From M55B127 sp035269185 (GTDB taxonomy: Bacteria; Bacillota; Halanaerobiia; Halanaerobiales; M55B127): a DNA stretch of 38,649 bases. Positions 7,619-16,370 of this stretch are shown in pieces. The stretch is from the NCBI GenBank assembly GCA_964430875.1, contig CAYSHP010000016.1, forward strand, positions 1 through 38,649. The letters are read 5' to 3'. The first letter of the stretch is position 1; each line of letters opens with the position of its first letter. The notes beneath the pieces were generated by a model. The model saw only the letters and a list, made by a program, of their open reading frames with translations. It was not told where the DNA came from and ran no database searches. Both the position numbers and the translations under genes were made by a program.

Positions 7619-9187
7619 TTACTCTTCCATCCATACTCTATGGAACATATGAATATCCATCGCACTTGGTACCCAGTTTCTTACTTTAGGATCTGTAACA
7701 TCTACCCAGATATTATGTGTGCTAGTAATATATGGTAAATCTTGTTGTAATATCATAGTGATATCTTCATATATTTCAGTACGTTGTTCTTCATCAGTTA
7801 CTGCTCTACCTTCTTCAATTAAACTATCTACTTCTGGATTAGAATAATTGGCCACATTTCCATCACCCTCTGAATGTAAGAGAGGATAGACAAATCCATC
7901 TGCATCAGCATAATCCGGTACTTGATAGCCATATGCTAAATCAAAGTCTCCTTCTTGAATCATTGTCATATATTCACCATATTGAACAGGATTTAACTCT
8001 ATATTTATGCCTACTTCTCTTAAGTTTTGTTGATAGATAGAAAGTATATTTATTAAGTTTTCCCATGGTAAACTAACTAAGGTGAAGGTTTGATCTATAC
8101 CATCGGGATAACCAGCCTCTGCCAACAATTCTTTAGCCATTTCAGGATCATAATTATAGGCAGGCGCTTCATCATTTCTGCCCATAAATCCAGGTGGGAA
8201 AAATCCAACTGCTCGGTCTGCTCTACCCTGTAATGAATCTATAACAGACTCTCTATTTAAAGCATAACTCATTGCTTTACGTAGATCTTCATTGCTGCCA
8301 AAAGGCTCTTTATTCATATTTATAATAAAGTAAGCTGCATGAAGTGTATGTGCTCTAGCTATATGATCCTTATATTTATTATTTGTTGTTAAAGCATTAT
8401 GATGAGCAGGAGTTACCCAAGCCCAGTCCAGATTACCGGTCAATAGTTCTACTACTCTAGTGTTTTCGTCATGTATAAATTTAAATTTCAAAGTATCAAG
8501 ATAGGGGCGTCCATCCCAATAGTTCTCACAAGCAGTCATAGTTATATCTAAATTTTGTTCCCAATCAGAAAGTTTAAAGGGTCCAGCGGAAACAACATTT
8601 TGACCAAACTGATCAGCATATTCATTCACAGCTTCTTCTGAAACAACTGCTGCACCAGGAGCAGCCAGCATTGATACAAAAGGTGTTAATGGTGTTGTCA
8701 GTTCAATTTCAAGTGTATAATCATCTATCACTCTAATTCCACTTACACTATCAGCATCACCATTTCTCACTTCACTATATCCGGCCACTTTATCAAAGAT
8801 CCAAGCTGAAGGTGATTTGGTAGCTGGATCAATAAGTCTTTCAAAACTATACTTAACATCTTTCGCTTTCACTTGATTACCATCATGAAAATAGGCATCT
8901 TCTCTTAACTCAAAAGTCCAGACTAAACCATCATTAGCTACTGACCAGGATTTAGCTACACCAGGTTCTATACTCCTACCATCTGGAGATAATCTTACCA
9001 ATCCTTCTAATACATTAGCAGCCATAACAGCCTGATCCCATGAACCTAATTGGGCGGGGTCTAAAGATTTAGGGTCACTTGATGAAAAACCTGTAAATTC
9101 TCCTCCATACTTATCTTGCGCAAATACAGCCGATGTAAATAATAGACTGAAAACTAAAAGCAACACTACTAAATTCAACTTTTTCAT
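7619..9187 (-). CDS. Peptide/nickel-type ABC transporter solute-binding protein (SBP_bac_5), importer 1
   Basis: This is the extracytoplasmic binding protein of importer 1, 522 aa. It has a Lys-rich start, a hydrophobic core and an AVFAQ cleavage region. No cysteine lies at the cleavage site, so it is a secreted rather than lipid-anchored protein. Family 5 hallmarks follow: LDPAQ, VLEGLVRLSPDG, PGVAKSWSVANDGLVWTFEL, AKDVKYSFERL, and SAGPFKL in the middle. LRKAMSYALNRESVI and AKELLAEAGYPDG also match the family. It follows the GntR regulator gene by about 74 bases and starts the transport part of the operon. The ligand is unknown. The operon context makes it the specificity determinant for whatever feeds the nitrogenase-like enzyme. 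Confidence 0.94.
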   Translation of the reverse strand: MKKLNLVVLLLVFSLLFTSAVFAQDKYGGEFTGFSSSDPKSLDPAQLGSWDQAVMAANVLEGLVRLSPDGRSIEPGVAKSWSVANDGLVWTFELREDAYFHDGNQVKAKDVKYSFERLIDPATKSPSAWIFDKVAGYSEVRNGDADSVSGIRVIDDYTLEIELTTPLTPFVSMLAAPGAAVVSEEAVNEYADQFGQNVVSAGPFKLSDWEQNLDITMTACENYWDGRPYLDTLKFKFIHDENTRVVELLTGNLDWAWVTPAHHNALTTNNKYKDHIARAHTLHAAYFIINMNKEPFGSNEDLRKAMSYALNRESVIDSLQGRADRAVGFFPPGFMGRNDEAPAYNYDPEMAKELLAEAGYPDGIDQTFTLVSLPWENLINILSIYQQNLREVGINIELNPVQYGEYMTMIQEGDFDLAYGYQVPDYADADGFVYPLLHSEGDGNVANYSNPEVDSLIEEGRAVTDEEQRTEIYEDITMILQQDLPYITSTHNIWVDVTDPKVRNWVPSAMDIHMFHRVWMEE

Positions 9188-9261
9188 TATTTAAATTTCC
9201 CCTTTCAGTATTGTTTTACCCTATTAAAAATCTTTAACTGTTATTTATTCACCTCCCCAAT

Positions 9262-10011
9262 CTATAGTTCCATGTTGATGTGAAACTTAAAGACATCTGA
9301 TCGATAATATGCTTCGACATATTCCATAGGTCCTTCTTCTGAATCTACTAAAGCTTCTACATAAAATAGGGAATCATTTATGGGTATCTGTAAAAGGTCA
9401 TTTTCACGAGAAGTGGCTTTTTTTATTTCAAGAGTTTCATGAGTTTTTATAGGTTGTAAATTACAGTATTTATCAAGTAGGGTATATAAGGATTCATTTT
9501 CTAATTTATTTTGGTGGTTCACTAACTCCTCAGCTCTTTCAAATGGTATATATGAATACTGAAGCCCTACTGGATAATCTTCTATCCATCTTAATCTTGC
9601 TATATTAATTATTTTATTTTGATTTAATTTTAATTTTTTTTGAATAATTTCACTTGCTTTACCAACTTCAAAAGTTAGTAAGTCAGCCTTTAACTTAAAT
9701 CCTCTCTCATTCATAGCAGTGGTAAAACTTTTTATTTCCATAAGAGACTGATTTATTTTAGGAATAGATACAATAGTTCCTTTTCCTCTTTTTCTTTGTA
9801 CAATCCCTTGTTTAACCAGTTCTTCTATTGCATTTCTAGCAGTCATTCTAGAAATATCAAAATGAGAACTCAATTCATTTTCAGAAGGTAAATAATCACC
9901 ATTTTCTAATTCTTTTTCATCAATTAAGTTTTGAATTTGTTCTTTAATTTGATGGTAAATCGGTACCACCGACATTTTGTTAATATTCATATTTTTCAAA
10001 ATATTGGACAT
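9262..10011 (-). CDS. GntR-family regulator, HutC subfamily (UTRA sensor domain)
   Basis: This is a transcription factor of about 249 aa. An N-terminal winged helix covers VPIYHQIKEQIQNLI, YLPSENELSSHFDISRMTARNAIEELVKQGIVQRKRGKGT. A C-terminal UTRA ligand domain contains ARLRWIEDYPVGLQYSYIPF and the closing YVEAYYRSDVFKFHI. ATG 10011 is chosen because GGGGTGG lies 6-8 bases upstream. The in-frame ATG at 10032 has no such site. The promoter and a TTGTCTATACAA palindrome lie directly upstream, pointing to autoregulation and control of the whole unit down to the NifB-like gene. The effector is unknown and may be the imported substrate or a phosphorylated product. Confidence 0.9.
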   Translation of the reverse strand: MSNILKNMNINKMSVVPIYHQIKEQIQNLIDEKELENGDYLPSENELSSHFDISRMTARNAIEELVKQGIVQRKRGKGTIVSIPKINQSLMEIKSFTTAMNERGFKLKADLLTFEVGKASEIIQKKLKLNQNKIINIARLRWIEDYPVGLQYSYIPFERAEELVNHQNKLENESLYTLLDKYCNLQPIKTHETLEIKKATSRENDLLQIPINDSLFYVEALVDSEEGPMEYVEAYYRSDVFKFHINMEL

Positions 10012-10036
10012 AAAAATACCACCCCAAAACATCTAG

Positions 10037-10048
10037 TTGTCTATACAA
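10037..10048 (-). promoter_or_regulatory. Candidate GntR/HutC operator
   Basis: TTGTCTATACAA is an inverted repeat (TTGT/ACAA arms around CTAT) placed at the expected transcription start, just downstream of the -10 box. HutC-subfamily repressors typically use short palindromes of this shape. It is probably the autoregulatory site of the adjacent GntR gene. Confidence 0.6.
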
Positions 10049-10051
10049 TTA

Positions 10052-10080
10052 AATATATCAGAAAGTATTATTTTTGTCAA
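10052..10080 (-). promoter_or_regulatory. SigA-type promoter of the GntR-importer-nitrogenase-like operon
   Basis: Read on the minus strand, a consensus -35 TTGACA (10075-10080), a 17-base spacer and -10 TATATT (10052-10057) precede the GntR gene. Apart from one mismatch in the -10 box it is an ideal vegetative promoter. The operator palindrome at 10037-10048 would block it. Confidence 0.8.
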
Positions 10081-10092
10081 TATTTATAAATA

Positions 10093-11412
10093 CTATTTAT
10101 TATTATTTATTATATCCAATTTAGCAAGTATAGCTAAGTATACTTTAACAGCTATCGGTAAAACTGTTTCATCAAAATCAAAATTATTTTGGTGGTGCCC
10201 GGCCTTAAGCTCAGTACCAAAATTAATATAGCTGGCTTGACCGTTTTGTTCTTGAACTTTCTGCATTAAAAAACTGGCATCTTCCGATCCCTGTAATTTT
10301 TTTTGTTCTTTAACCTTAGCAATTTCTTCTATATCTTTTGCAGATTTTTTTACTATATTTATTAACTTTGGATCACTTTCCATAGAAACGGCTTCTCCTA
10401 CAATTTCTAACTGAATTTCAACATTATAGATTTTTTCAATACCTTGAACTGCATTTTTAACATTTTCATAAAGATAAGAAATTACTTCTTTATTTTCTCC
10501 TCTTATCTCCATTTGAAGTTGAGCATTTTCGGGAATTACATTTCTATATGTTCCCGCCTCTAACTTACCTACATTAACTCTAGACATGCCCTGGCCGTGC
10601 TGATTTAGTGAATATAATGTAGAAACTAGATTAGTAGCTGCCAACAATGCATTTCTTCCCTTTTCAGGAGCTCCTCCGGCATGAGCAGACTCACCTAAAA
10701 TATCAATATCTATTTTTTTAGTAAACAGGGACCCCGTTATTCCACAGATTATACTATTCGTATTATTGGCATCCATACCAATATGACCGGATAGAAAATA
10801 GTCTACATTATTTAAAAGATCAGTTTCGGCAATTGCTCTTGCACCCCGCACTCCTTCTTCAGCTGGCTGAAAAATTAAGATAAATTTACCATTTAATTTA
10901 TCTGCTTCTTCTAATTTTTTCAATAATTTAGCTAAACCTAACCCAATTGCTATATGACCATCATGTCCACAGCTGTGAACTGCTTCAGGATTTTTAGAAC
11001 GGAAATTTTCTTGCAGTGGCCTATGGCTATCTTGTTCACTTTCTTTTGTACCTATTGCATCAATATCAAAGCGGAAAGCAGTTATCGGATCTGGGTTTTT
11101 TGTCTCTAAAACTGCAACTGCCCCTGTAAAACCATCTTTGATTTCATCTAATATTTTGGGATCTGCTCCCCACTCAAGGGCCTGTTTATAACTTTTTTCA
11201 AACTCTACTTTAGTAGGTAAACCCTGTCTAAATTCTTTTTTAAAAATATCTTCCTTATATCTAACTTCATATCCTAAATCTTTTAGATATTTTATAATTT
11301 TAGAAGTGGTATAAAACTCCCGCCAACCTAATTCAGGATGTTGATGAAAATCTCTCCTCAAATCTATCAATTCAGATTCAATAGAAACAACAAGGTTATC
11401 TAATTTAATCAC
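10093..11412 (-). CDS. M20D amidohydrolase, AbgA-like (p-aminobenzoyl-glutamate hydrolase A type)
   Basis: This is a zinc-dependent M20D amidohydrolase of 439 aa. Motifs are RRDFHQHPELGWREF near the N-terminus, the metal-binding HSCGHDGHIAIGLGLA, catalytic QPAEEGVRGARA, and dimerisation-domain GESAHAGGAPEKGRNAL. The length and the long insertion before the metal site resemble AbgA rather than the shorter hippurate or IAA-amino-acid hydrolases. The likely reaction is amide hydrolysis of an N-acyl or N-aroyl amino acid. The exact substrate is not readable. The start is GTG behind AGGAGGG. It is the last gene of the importer 2 unit, 18 bases after the CoA-transferase, and is followed directly by the promoter of the GntR unit. 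Confidence 0.85.
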   Translation of the reverse strand: MIKLDNLVVSIESELIDLRRDFHQHPELGWREFYTTSKIIKYLKDLGYEVRYKEDIFKKEFRQGLPTKVEFEKSYKQALEWGADPKILDEIKDGFTGAVAVLETKNPDPITAFRFDIDAIGTKESEQDSHRPLQENFRSKNPEAVHSCGHDGHIAIGLGLAKLLKKLEEADKLNGKFILIFQPAEEGVRGARAIAETDLLNNVDYFLSGHIGMDANNTNSIICGITGSLFTKKIDIDILGESAHAGGAPEKGRNALLAATNLVSTLYSLNQHGQGMSRVNVGKLEAGTYRNVIPENAQLQMEIRGENKEVISYLYENVKNAVQGIEKIYNVEIQLEIVGEAVSMESDPKLINIVKKSAKDIEEIAKVKEQKKLQGSEDASFLMQKVQEQNGQASYINFGTELKAGHHQNNFDFDETVLPIAVKVYLAILAKLDIINNNK

Positions 11413-11430
11413 TTTTAAAATCCCTCCTGC

Positions 11431-12927
11431 TTATATATCTAACATGGTGCCTGTTTTTATATATCTTTGATGCCAGGCCAAAGCCTCATCTAAAAGATGG
11501 GGAGTATGTCCCCCAAGTTTTTTAGCTCTATTTAGATAGTCTCTCAATTGATCTTTATAATCAATATGAGCACATTTATCTATAATTAATTCTGCTCTTT
11601 CTCGTGGAGCTAATCCTCTTAAATCAGCTATACCATTTTCGGTAACAATAATATCTATATCATGTTCGGTGTGGTCTACATGGGAAACCATTGGTACAAT
11701 AGATGAAATCTTACCTTCTTTTGCAGTAGATGAAGTTACAAAAATACTTAAAAATGCATTGCGCGCAAAGTCACCGGAACCACCAATGCCATTCATCATC
11801 TTAGTCCCCATAATATTGGTCGAATTAATATTGCCATAAATGTCAACTTCTACAGCTGTATTAATAGCTACAGAGCCTAATCTACGAATGATTTCTGGAT
11901 TATTACTAATCTCCTGAGGCCTTAATATGATTTTATTTTTATAGAAATCTATATTATCTAAAAATCTCTGATAACCTGCTGGGGAAGTAGTTATAGAAGT
12001 ACCACTGGCAATATTTATTTTACCACTATCAATCAAATCTAAGACTGAATCTTGAATCACCTCTGAATAAAAAGATAAGTTTTTAAAATTTGATTTTTCT
12101 AAACCAGCTAAAACGGCATTAGCAACCTGGCCAACCCCTGATTGTAGTGGTAATAAACTATTCGGGAGCCTATTTTTTCTAACCTCATCTTCTAAAAATT
12201 TGATAATATGATGGGCAATACTACTACAGATATTATTTTGAAAAACTTTTAACCTTAAGTCATCTTTTAAATTAGTATAAACAATAGCTTTAATTTTTTC
12301 CGCATCAACTTCTATGTAACTATTGCCTATCCGATCATCTACACTTTTTAAAGGTATCGGTTTACGATCAGGAGGGTCTAATGGTTGATAGATATCATGA
12401 ATGCCTTCTAATTCCACAGGCTTATTTGTATTTATCTCCACTATTATTTCTTTTGCCTTAGAAGCTAAAACAGGTGACACACCCACTGAAGTTGTGGGAA
12501 TAATATTAATGTCTTTAGTTATTGCAGTTGCTTCAATAATAGCAATATCAATATCACCATAATATCCATACCTAATTTGTTGAGGAAAATGGCTTAAATG
12601 AACATCTTTATAGGCGATCTTGCCTTTATTTATTTTTTTACGAACAAATTTGTCTGAATAATAAGGGTATCTTCGTCTGATTAAATCGGCTTGGGCAAAT
12701 TTACCATCTAATTCTTTACCGACTGATGCACCTGTTAAGAGATCTATCTTAAAGGATTTGGCTGATTTTTCTATTTTTTTTGTAAGGGCAAGTGGTACTG
12801 CTTTTGGATAACCAGAGGGAGTAAAACCACTACAACCAATGACCATATTATCCTTAATTAAACTAGCCGCTTCTTCAGCCGAACATATTTTTTTATGTAA
12901 TTTTTTGTTCCTAATTCTATTATCCAT
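11431..12927 (-). CDS. Succinyl-CoA:acetate-type CoA-transferase / acetyl-CoA hydrolase family
   Basis: This is a 498-aa class I CoA-transferase of the Cat1/AarC/ScpC type. The catalytic glutamate is E289 in SFYSEVIQDSV, and the C-terminal half has MGTKMMNGIGGSGDFARNA and PMVSHVDHTEHDIDIIVTENGIADLRGLAPRERA. The family moves CoA between short acids such as acetate, propionate, butyrate and succinate. It sits among amidohydrolases whose products are a carboxylic acid and an amino acid. A reasonable inference is that it activates the released acid. A strong AGGAGGGGG site precedes the ATG. A terminator-like hairpin separates it from the upstream M20 gene, so its expression may differ. Confidence 0.9.
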   Translation of the reverse strand: MDNRIRNKKLHKKICSAEEAASLIKDNMVIGCSGFTPSGYPKAVPLALTKKIEKSAKSFKIDLLTGASVGKELDGKFAQADLIRRRYPYYSDKFVRKKINKGKIAYKDVHLSHFPQQIRYGYYGDIDIAIIEATAITKDINIIPTTSVGVSPVLASKAKEIIVEINTNKPVELEGIHDIYQPLDPPDRKPIPLKSVDDRIGNSYIEVDAEKIKAIVYTNLKDDLRLKVFQNNICSSIAHHIIKFLEDEVRKNRLPNSLLPLQSGVGQVANAVLAGLEKSNFKNLSFYSEVIQDSVLDLIDSGKINIASGTSITTSPAGYQRFLDNIDFYKNKIILRPQEISNNPEIIRRLGSVAINTAVEVDIYGNINSTNIMGTKMMNGIGGSGDFARNAFLSIFVTSSTAKEGKISSIVPMVSHVDHTEHDIDIIVTENGIADLRGLAPRERAELIIDKCAHIDYKDQLRDYLNRAKKLGGHTPHLLDEALAWHQRYIKTGTMLDI

Positions 12928-12953
12928 TACTTCCCCCTCCTAATAAAGGTGAA

Positions 12954-12977
12954 AAAGACCGATTTAAACCGGTCTTT
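12954..12977 (-). terminator. Terminator-like hairpin upstream of the CoA-transferase gene
   Basis: An 8-bp stem (12954-12961 with 12970-12977) lies in the 72-base gap after the carboxypeptidase-like gene. Read on the minus strand it ends in CGGTCTTTTTC. It is probably a partial terminator within the operon. Confidence 0.65.
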
Positions 12978-12999
12978 AAATATATACATTTCCTTATTA

Positions 13000-14124
13000 T
13001 TAAAAATCTTTACTTATTTTAATTAACTCCATTAGTAACTTAAAGCGCGGTTCAATTGCACTAATATCTAGATATTCATCTACACTATGGGGGTTTCCAC
13101 CGGCTGGACCTAAACCATCAATTGTAGATACTCCCATTCCGGAAGTGAAATTAGCATCAGAACCTCCACCGGTCGCAATCCAATCCATCTTAATATCTAG
13201 CTGTTGACCAATTTTTTCTACTTTTTCCCACAACTTCAAAGTTTTTTCTGTAGGCTGCATGGGAGGACGAATTCCACGATGAAAAACTTCAGCTTTTACT
13301 CCCTTAACAAAAGGATTATCCTGTAGTTCAGTTAGTTTATCTTCAACTCTATTTAGCTGCTCATCGTTTATAAATCTGACATCAATCTTGGCTCTGGTCT
13401 CTTCTGCAATTACATTGGGAGCTGTTCCTCCTTGTATAGTCCCCACATTTACACTGAAACCGGCTTCATAATCGTTTAATTTATCTAATTCCAGAATCCA
13501 ATTAGCTAATTCAACTACTGTGCTGGCCCCTTTTTGTGGTTCAACTCCAGCATGAGCTGCCCTACCTTTAAACTTAAGGTTATAGCCTGAAATTCCTTTT
13601 CTTGCAAGCACACATTCTCCATTTTTACGGGCGGGCTCTAAAACCAGGGCAATTTTAGCATCTTTTGCTTTTTCTTTTATTAATGCCCTTGAATTTTTGG
13701 AGCCAATCTCTTCATCTCCATTGAAAATAGCACAAAGGGAAGGTTCCTGTATATCTTGTGCTTCCTTTAATTCCTTTAAAAGATAGTATATTAATAATAA
13801 ACCAGATTTCATATCAATAACACCCGGACCATAGGCACAACCATTTTCTATTTTGAACGGTCTTTTATCTGTAGTCTCTTCCGGGAAAACTGTATCCATA
13901 TGTCCTATTAACATGATGTCATAGGGAGCTTTTTTATTGGTCACTTCTAAACTAACCCCAGTATCACTATTGGTATAATGAGTCTTAACTTGATAGTTTA
14001 ATTTTTCAAGTTTTGGTTTAAAAAATTGTGCAACTTGATTTACTCCTTGTATATACTCGCTTCCACTATCTATATTTACTATTTTTTCTAAATCCAATAA
14101 ATAGTTTTCCAGATTAAAATTCAT
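13000..14124 (-). CDS. M20 metallopeptidase, carboxypeptidase G2 (glutamate carboxypeptidase) type
   Basis: This is an M20A-type zinc peptidase of about 374 aa. The metal ligands and catalytic residues are visible in GHMDTVFP, GPGVIDMKSG, FNGDEEIGS, LEPARKNGE and the dimerisation-domain GRAAHAGVEPQKGAS. The C-terminal part has TGGGSDANF and GGNPHSVDEYLD. All expected ligands are present. Relatives remove C-terminal glutamate from folates or N-acyl peptides. ATG 14124 (MNFNLENY) follows AAAGGAGG and overlaps the preceding gene by 11 bases. The longer frame from 14151 is unlikely. No signal peptide is seen, so it acts in the cytoplasm on imported peptides. Confidence 0.88.
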   Translation of the reverse strand: MNFNLENYLLDLEKIVNIDSGSEYIQGVNQVAQFFKPKLEKLNYQVKTHYTNSDTGVSLEVTNKKAPYDIMLIGHMDTVFPEETTDKRPFKIENGCAYGPGVIDMKSGLLLIYYLLKELKEAQDIQEPSLCAIFNGDEEIGSKNSRALIKEKAKDAKIALVLEPARKNGECVLARKGISGYNLKFKGRAAHAGVEPQKGASTVVELANWILELDKLNDYEAGFSVNVGTIQGGTAPNVIAEETRAKIDVRFINDEQLNRVEDKLTELQDNPFVKGVKAEVFHRGIRPPMQPTEKTLKLWEKVEKIGQQLDIKMDWIATGGGSDANFTSGMGVSTIDGLGPAGGNPHSVDEYLDISAIEPRFKLLMELIKISKDF

Positions 14125-15301
14125 TGTCTCCTCCTTTAACCTTTTCCTCAAATTCCTCTAAAATCTTAAAACTTAAATTTTCATCACTTAATATATCATA
14201 ACCTGTCATTGCCAACCCTTTCGACGTTTTTATAATTACTTCCTCCGCTCGTGAAGATTTAGCTGCTGCTGCAAATTCTTGGGTATGGGCATTTATATTA
14301 GGTTCTACTATTTTCAAATAGGAATGAATAACAGGTAATTCCATGGAAACATTACCAATATCAGAAGACCCCAGTTTCATATCTGGATTGGGATAGTTAA
14401 ATTCTTCCCCAAAATAACTCATATTTTCTTTGAATTTTTCTGCTATAGTCATGTTGGGATACCGTTCTGCATAAATCATGCTTTTTTTAATAGAAGGATT
14501 AGCTCCTATAACTGTCTTAGAAGCTTCTGTTAAATTTTCTATTTTATCATATAAAGACTTGAGATGTTCTCTTGTCTTGGCTCTTAATGTAAATTCACCG
14601 GCAGCATAATTTGGAATAATATTAGAAGCTTCTCCACCTTCAGTAATAATTCCATTCACTCTTGTACCATCTTCAAAAATACTTCTTAAAGTATCTATGC
14701 CCTTAAAAACTTCTAAAAGTCCCTTTAAAGCATTTATTCCACTAGCTGGGTCGGAAGAATGAGCTGCTTTACCTTCGAATTCAATTTCTAAAAGCATAGC
14801 AGCTAAACCACCACGTCCGATCAGATTTTGGCTGCCGGGATGAATCATTAAGGCAAAATCTATGTCATCAAAAGCCCCTTCATTAATTAAGATAATTTTA
14901 CCACCACCGCCTTCTTCGGCTGGAGTACCTAATAATACTACTTCACCACCGATCTGATCGATTACTTTACTTAATCCGATCGCTGCTCCAGCGGCACAAG
15001 CAGCAATTATATTATGTCCACAAGCATGACCTTTTCCACGTAAGGCATCATACTCGGCTAGAAAGGCCACAGTTGGCCCCTCCTTTTTATTTCTATACCT
15101 CGCTTTAAAAGCTGTTTCAAGACTTCCACAAGGATTTTCTATCTTGAAATCATGTTTTTCAGCAAGTTCTATTAGCCAATTTACCGCTTTATATTCTTTA
15201 AAACAGAGTTCTGGGTTATTATGTATCTTATTACTTAAATCAATTAAATCATTTTTTATACCTTCTATATTTTCTATAATCAAGGACTTATTCGCATCCA
15301 T
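14114..15301 (-). CDS. M20D amidohydrolase, AbgB/PM20D2-like
   Basis: This is an M20D family amidohydrolase of about 395 aa. Motifs are NKIHNNPELCFKEYKAV, VAFLAEYDALRGKGHACGHNIIAA with the metal-binding HACGHN, GTPAEEGGGGK, and GKAAHSSDPASGINAL. The EYDALxxxGHACGHN form is that of AbgB and the PM20D2/ACY1L2 group, which cleave p-aminobenzoyl-glutamate or dipeptide-like amides. With the AbgA-like gene four kilobases downstream it could form the two-subunit arrangement known for AbgAB, though the two genes are not adjacent. ATG 15301 is chosen. GTG 15307 and GTG 15313 are in frame, and the GGAAG site fits either ATG 15301 or GTG 15307. Confidence 0.85.
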   Translation of the reverse strand: MDANKSLIIENIEGIKNDLIDLSNKIHNNPELCFKEYKAVNWLIELAEKHDFKIENPCGSLETAFKARYRNKKEGPTVAFLAEYDALRGKGHACGHNIIAACAAGAAIGLSKVIDQIGGEVVLLGTPAEEGGGGKIILINEGAFDDIDFALMIHPGSQNLIGRGGLAAMLLEIEFEGKAAHSSDPASGINALKGLLEVFKGIDTLRSIFEDGTRVNGIITEGGEASNIIPNYAAGEFTLRAKTREHLKSLYDKIENLTEASKTVIGANPSIKKSMIYAERYPNMTIAEKFKENMSYFGEEFNYPNPDMKLGSSDIGNVSMELPVIHSYLKIVEPNINAHTQEFAAAAKSSRAEEVIIKTSKGLAMTGYDILSDENLSFKILEEFEEKVKGGDNEF

Positions 15302-15326
15302 TTTCACAAACACTTCCTATTCTATC

Positions 15327-15359
15327 ATATTAGTATTATTTTCAATACAATACTAATAT
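15327..15359. repeat. Perfect 11-bp inverted repeat between oppF-like and M20 genes
   Basis: ATATTAGTATT (15327-15337) pairs with AATACTAATAT (15349-15359) around an 11-base loop in the 58- to 70-base gap. The T-run lies on the plus-strand side, so it is not an ordinary terminator for the minus-strand operon. It may be an mRNA hairpin that separates transporter and hydrolase messages. Confidence 0.5.
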
Positions 15360-15371
15360 TTTTATTTTATT

Positions 15372-16370
15372 TCAACCAACCAAATGACAGGCAACTTCAT
15401 GGTTATCTTCTATCTCAATTAAGGTTGGCCTTTTCTCTTTACATATATTTTTACTATAAGGACATCTACCATGAAAGTAACAACCCTCTGGTAGTTGAGT
15501 GGGGTTTGGCACTTCACCTTTCAATTCAATAGGATTAGTAACTTTTTCTTCATCTATAGTAGGCACTGCCGAAAATAACGCTTTTGTATACGGATGTAAG
15601 GGATTAGAAAATATTTTTTCTTTATCTCCTTTTTCAACAATATATCCAAGATACATTACTCCTAAACTATCACTAATATGTTTTACCACAGAAAGGTCAT
15701 GTGCAATAAAAAGATAAGAAAAACCAAATTCTTCTTTTAAATCCATTAGAATATTTAATATCTGAGCTTGAATTGATACATCCAAAGCTGAAACCGGTTC
15801 ATCTGCAATTATGAATTCAGGCTCTACGGCAAGTGCACGGGCAATACCTATTCTCTGTCTTTGTCCACCACTAAACTGGTGAGGAAAACGATAAGCGTGT
15901 TCTTTACGTAATCCAACCCGTTCAATAATGCTCAACATTTTACCATATGCTTCTTTTTTATTATCGACCAAATTATGAAACAGCATAGGCTCCATAATAA
16001 TATCCTGTAATCGCTGTCTAGGATTCAAAGAGGCATAGGGATCTTGAAAAATCATTTGTATATTTTTTCTCACCGGCAACATTTCTTTATAATTATAGTT
16101 ACTTATATCTTCACCTTTAAATATTATCTTGCCAGATTTGGGATTATATATTTTAATTACTGTTTTAGCGGTTGTTGACTTACCACAACCACTTTCTCCG
16201 ACTAATCCAAAAACTTCACCTTTATTTATTTCAAAACTGACCCCATTAACTGCATTTACCAATTTCTTTTCGATAGTAATTTTCCCATTTTTAAATTTAA
16301 ATTTATCTAAAAAATCGGTATTTAAATCAAACTTTTGCACCAGATTTTCTACTTTAAGTAAGTTTTCCAT
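15372..16370 (-). CDS. Peptide-type ABC transporter ATPase (DppF/OppF family), importer 2
   Basis: This is a 332-aa ATPase. It shows Walker A GESGCGKST, Q-loop IFQDPYASLNPR, signature FSGGQRQR, Walker B FIIADEPVSALD and the switch histidine in LFIAHDLSVV. The C-terminal family-specific region has CYFHGRCPYSKNIC with a last CHL, the four-cysteine pattern seen in DppD/DppF proteins that bind an iron-sulfur cluster. An atypical insertion, FDLNTDFLDKFKFKNG, lies near the N-terminus. Its ATG overlaps the oppD-like stop by one base (TAATG), so translation is coupled. This is one of only two transporter ATPases in the window and may also serve importers 1 and 3. Confidence 0.95.
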   Translation of the reverse strand: MENLLKVENLVQKFDLNTDFLDKFKFKNGKITIEKKLVNAVNGVSFEINKGEVFGLVGESGCGKSTTAKTVIKIYNPKSGKIIFKGEDISNYNYKEMLPVRKNIQMIFQDPYASLNPRQRLQDIIMEPMLFHNLVDNKKEAYGKMLSIIERVGLRKEHAYRFPHQFSGGQRQRIGIARALAVEPEFIIADEPVSALDVSIQAQILNILMDLKEEFGFSYLFIAHDLSVVKHISDSLGVMYLGYIVEKGDKEKIFSNPLHPYTKALFSAVPTIDEEKVTNPIELKGEVPNPTQLPEGCYFHGRCPYSKNICKEKRPTLIEIEDNHEVACHLVG

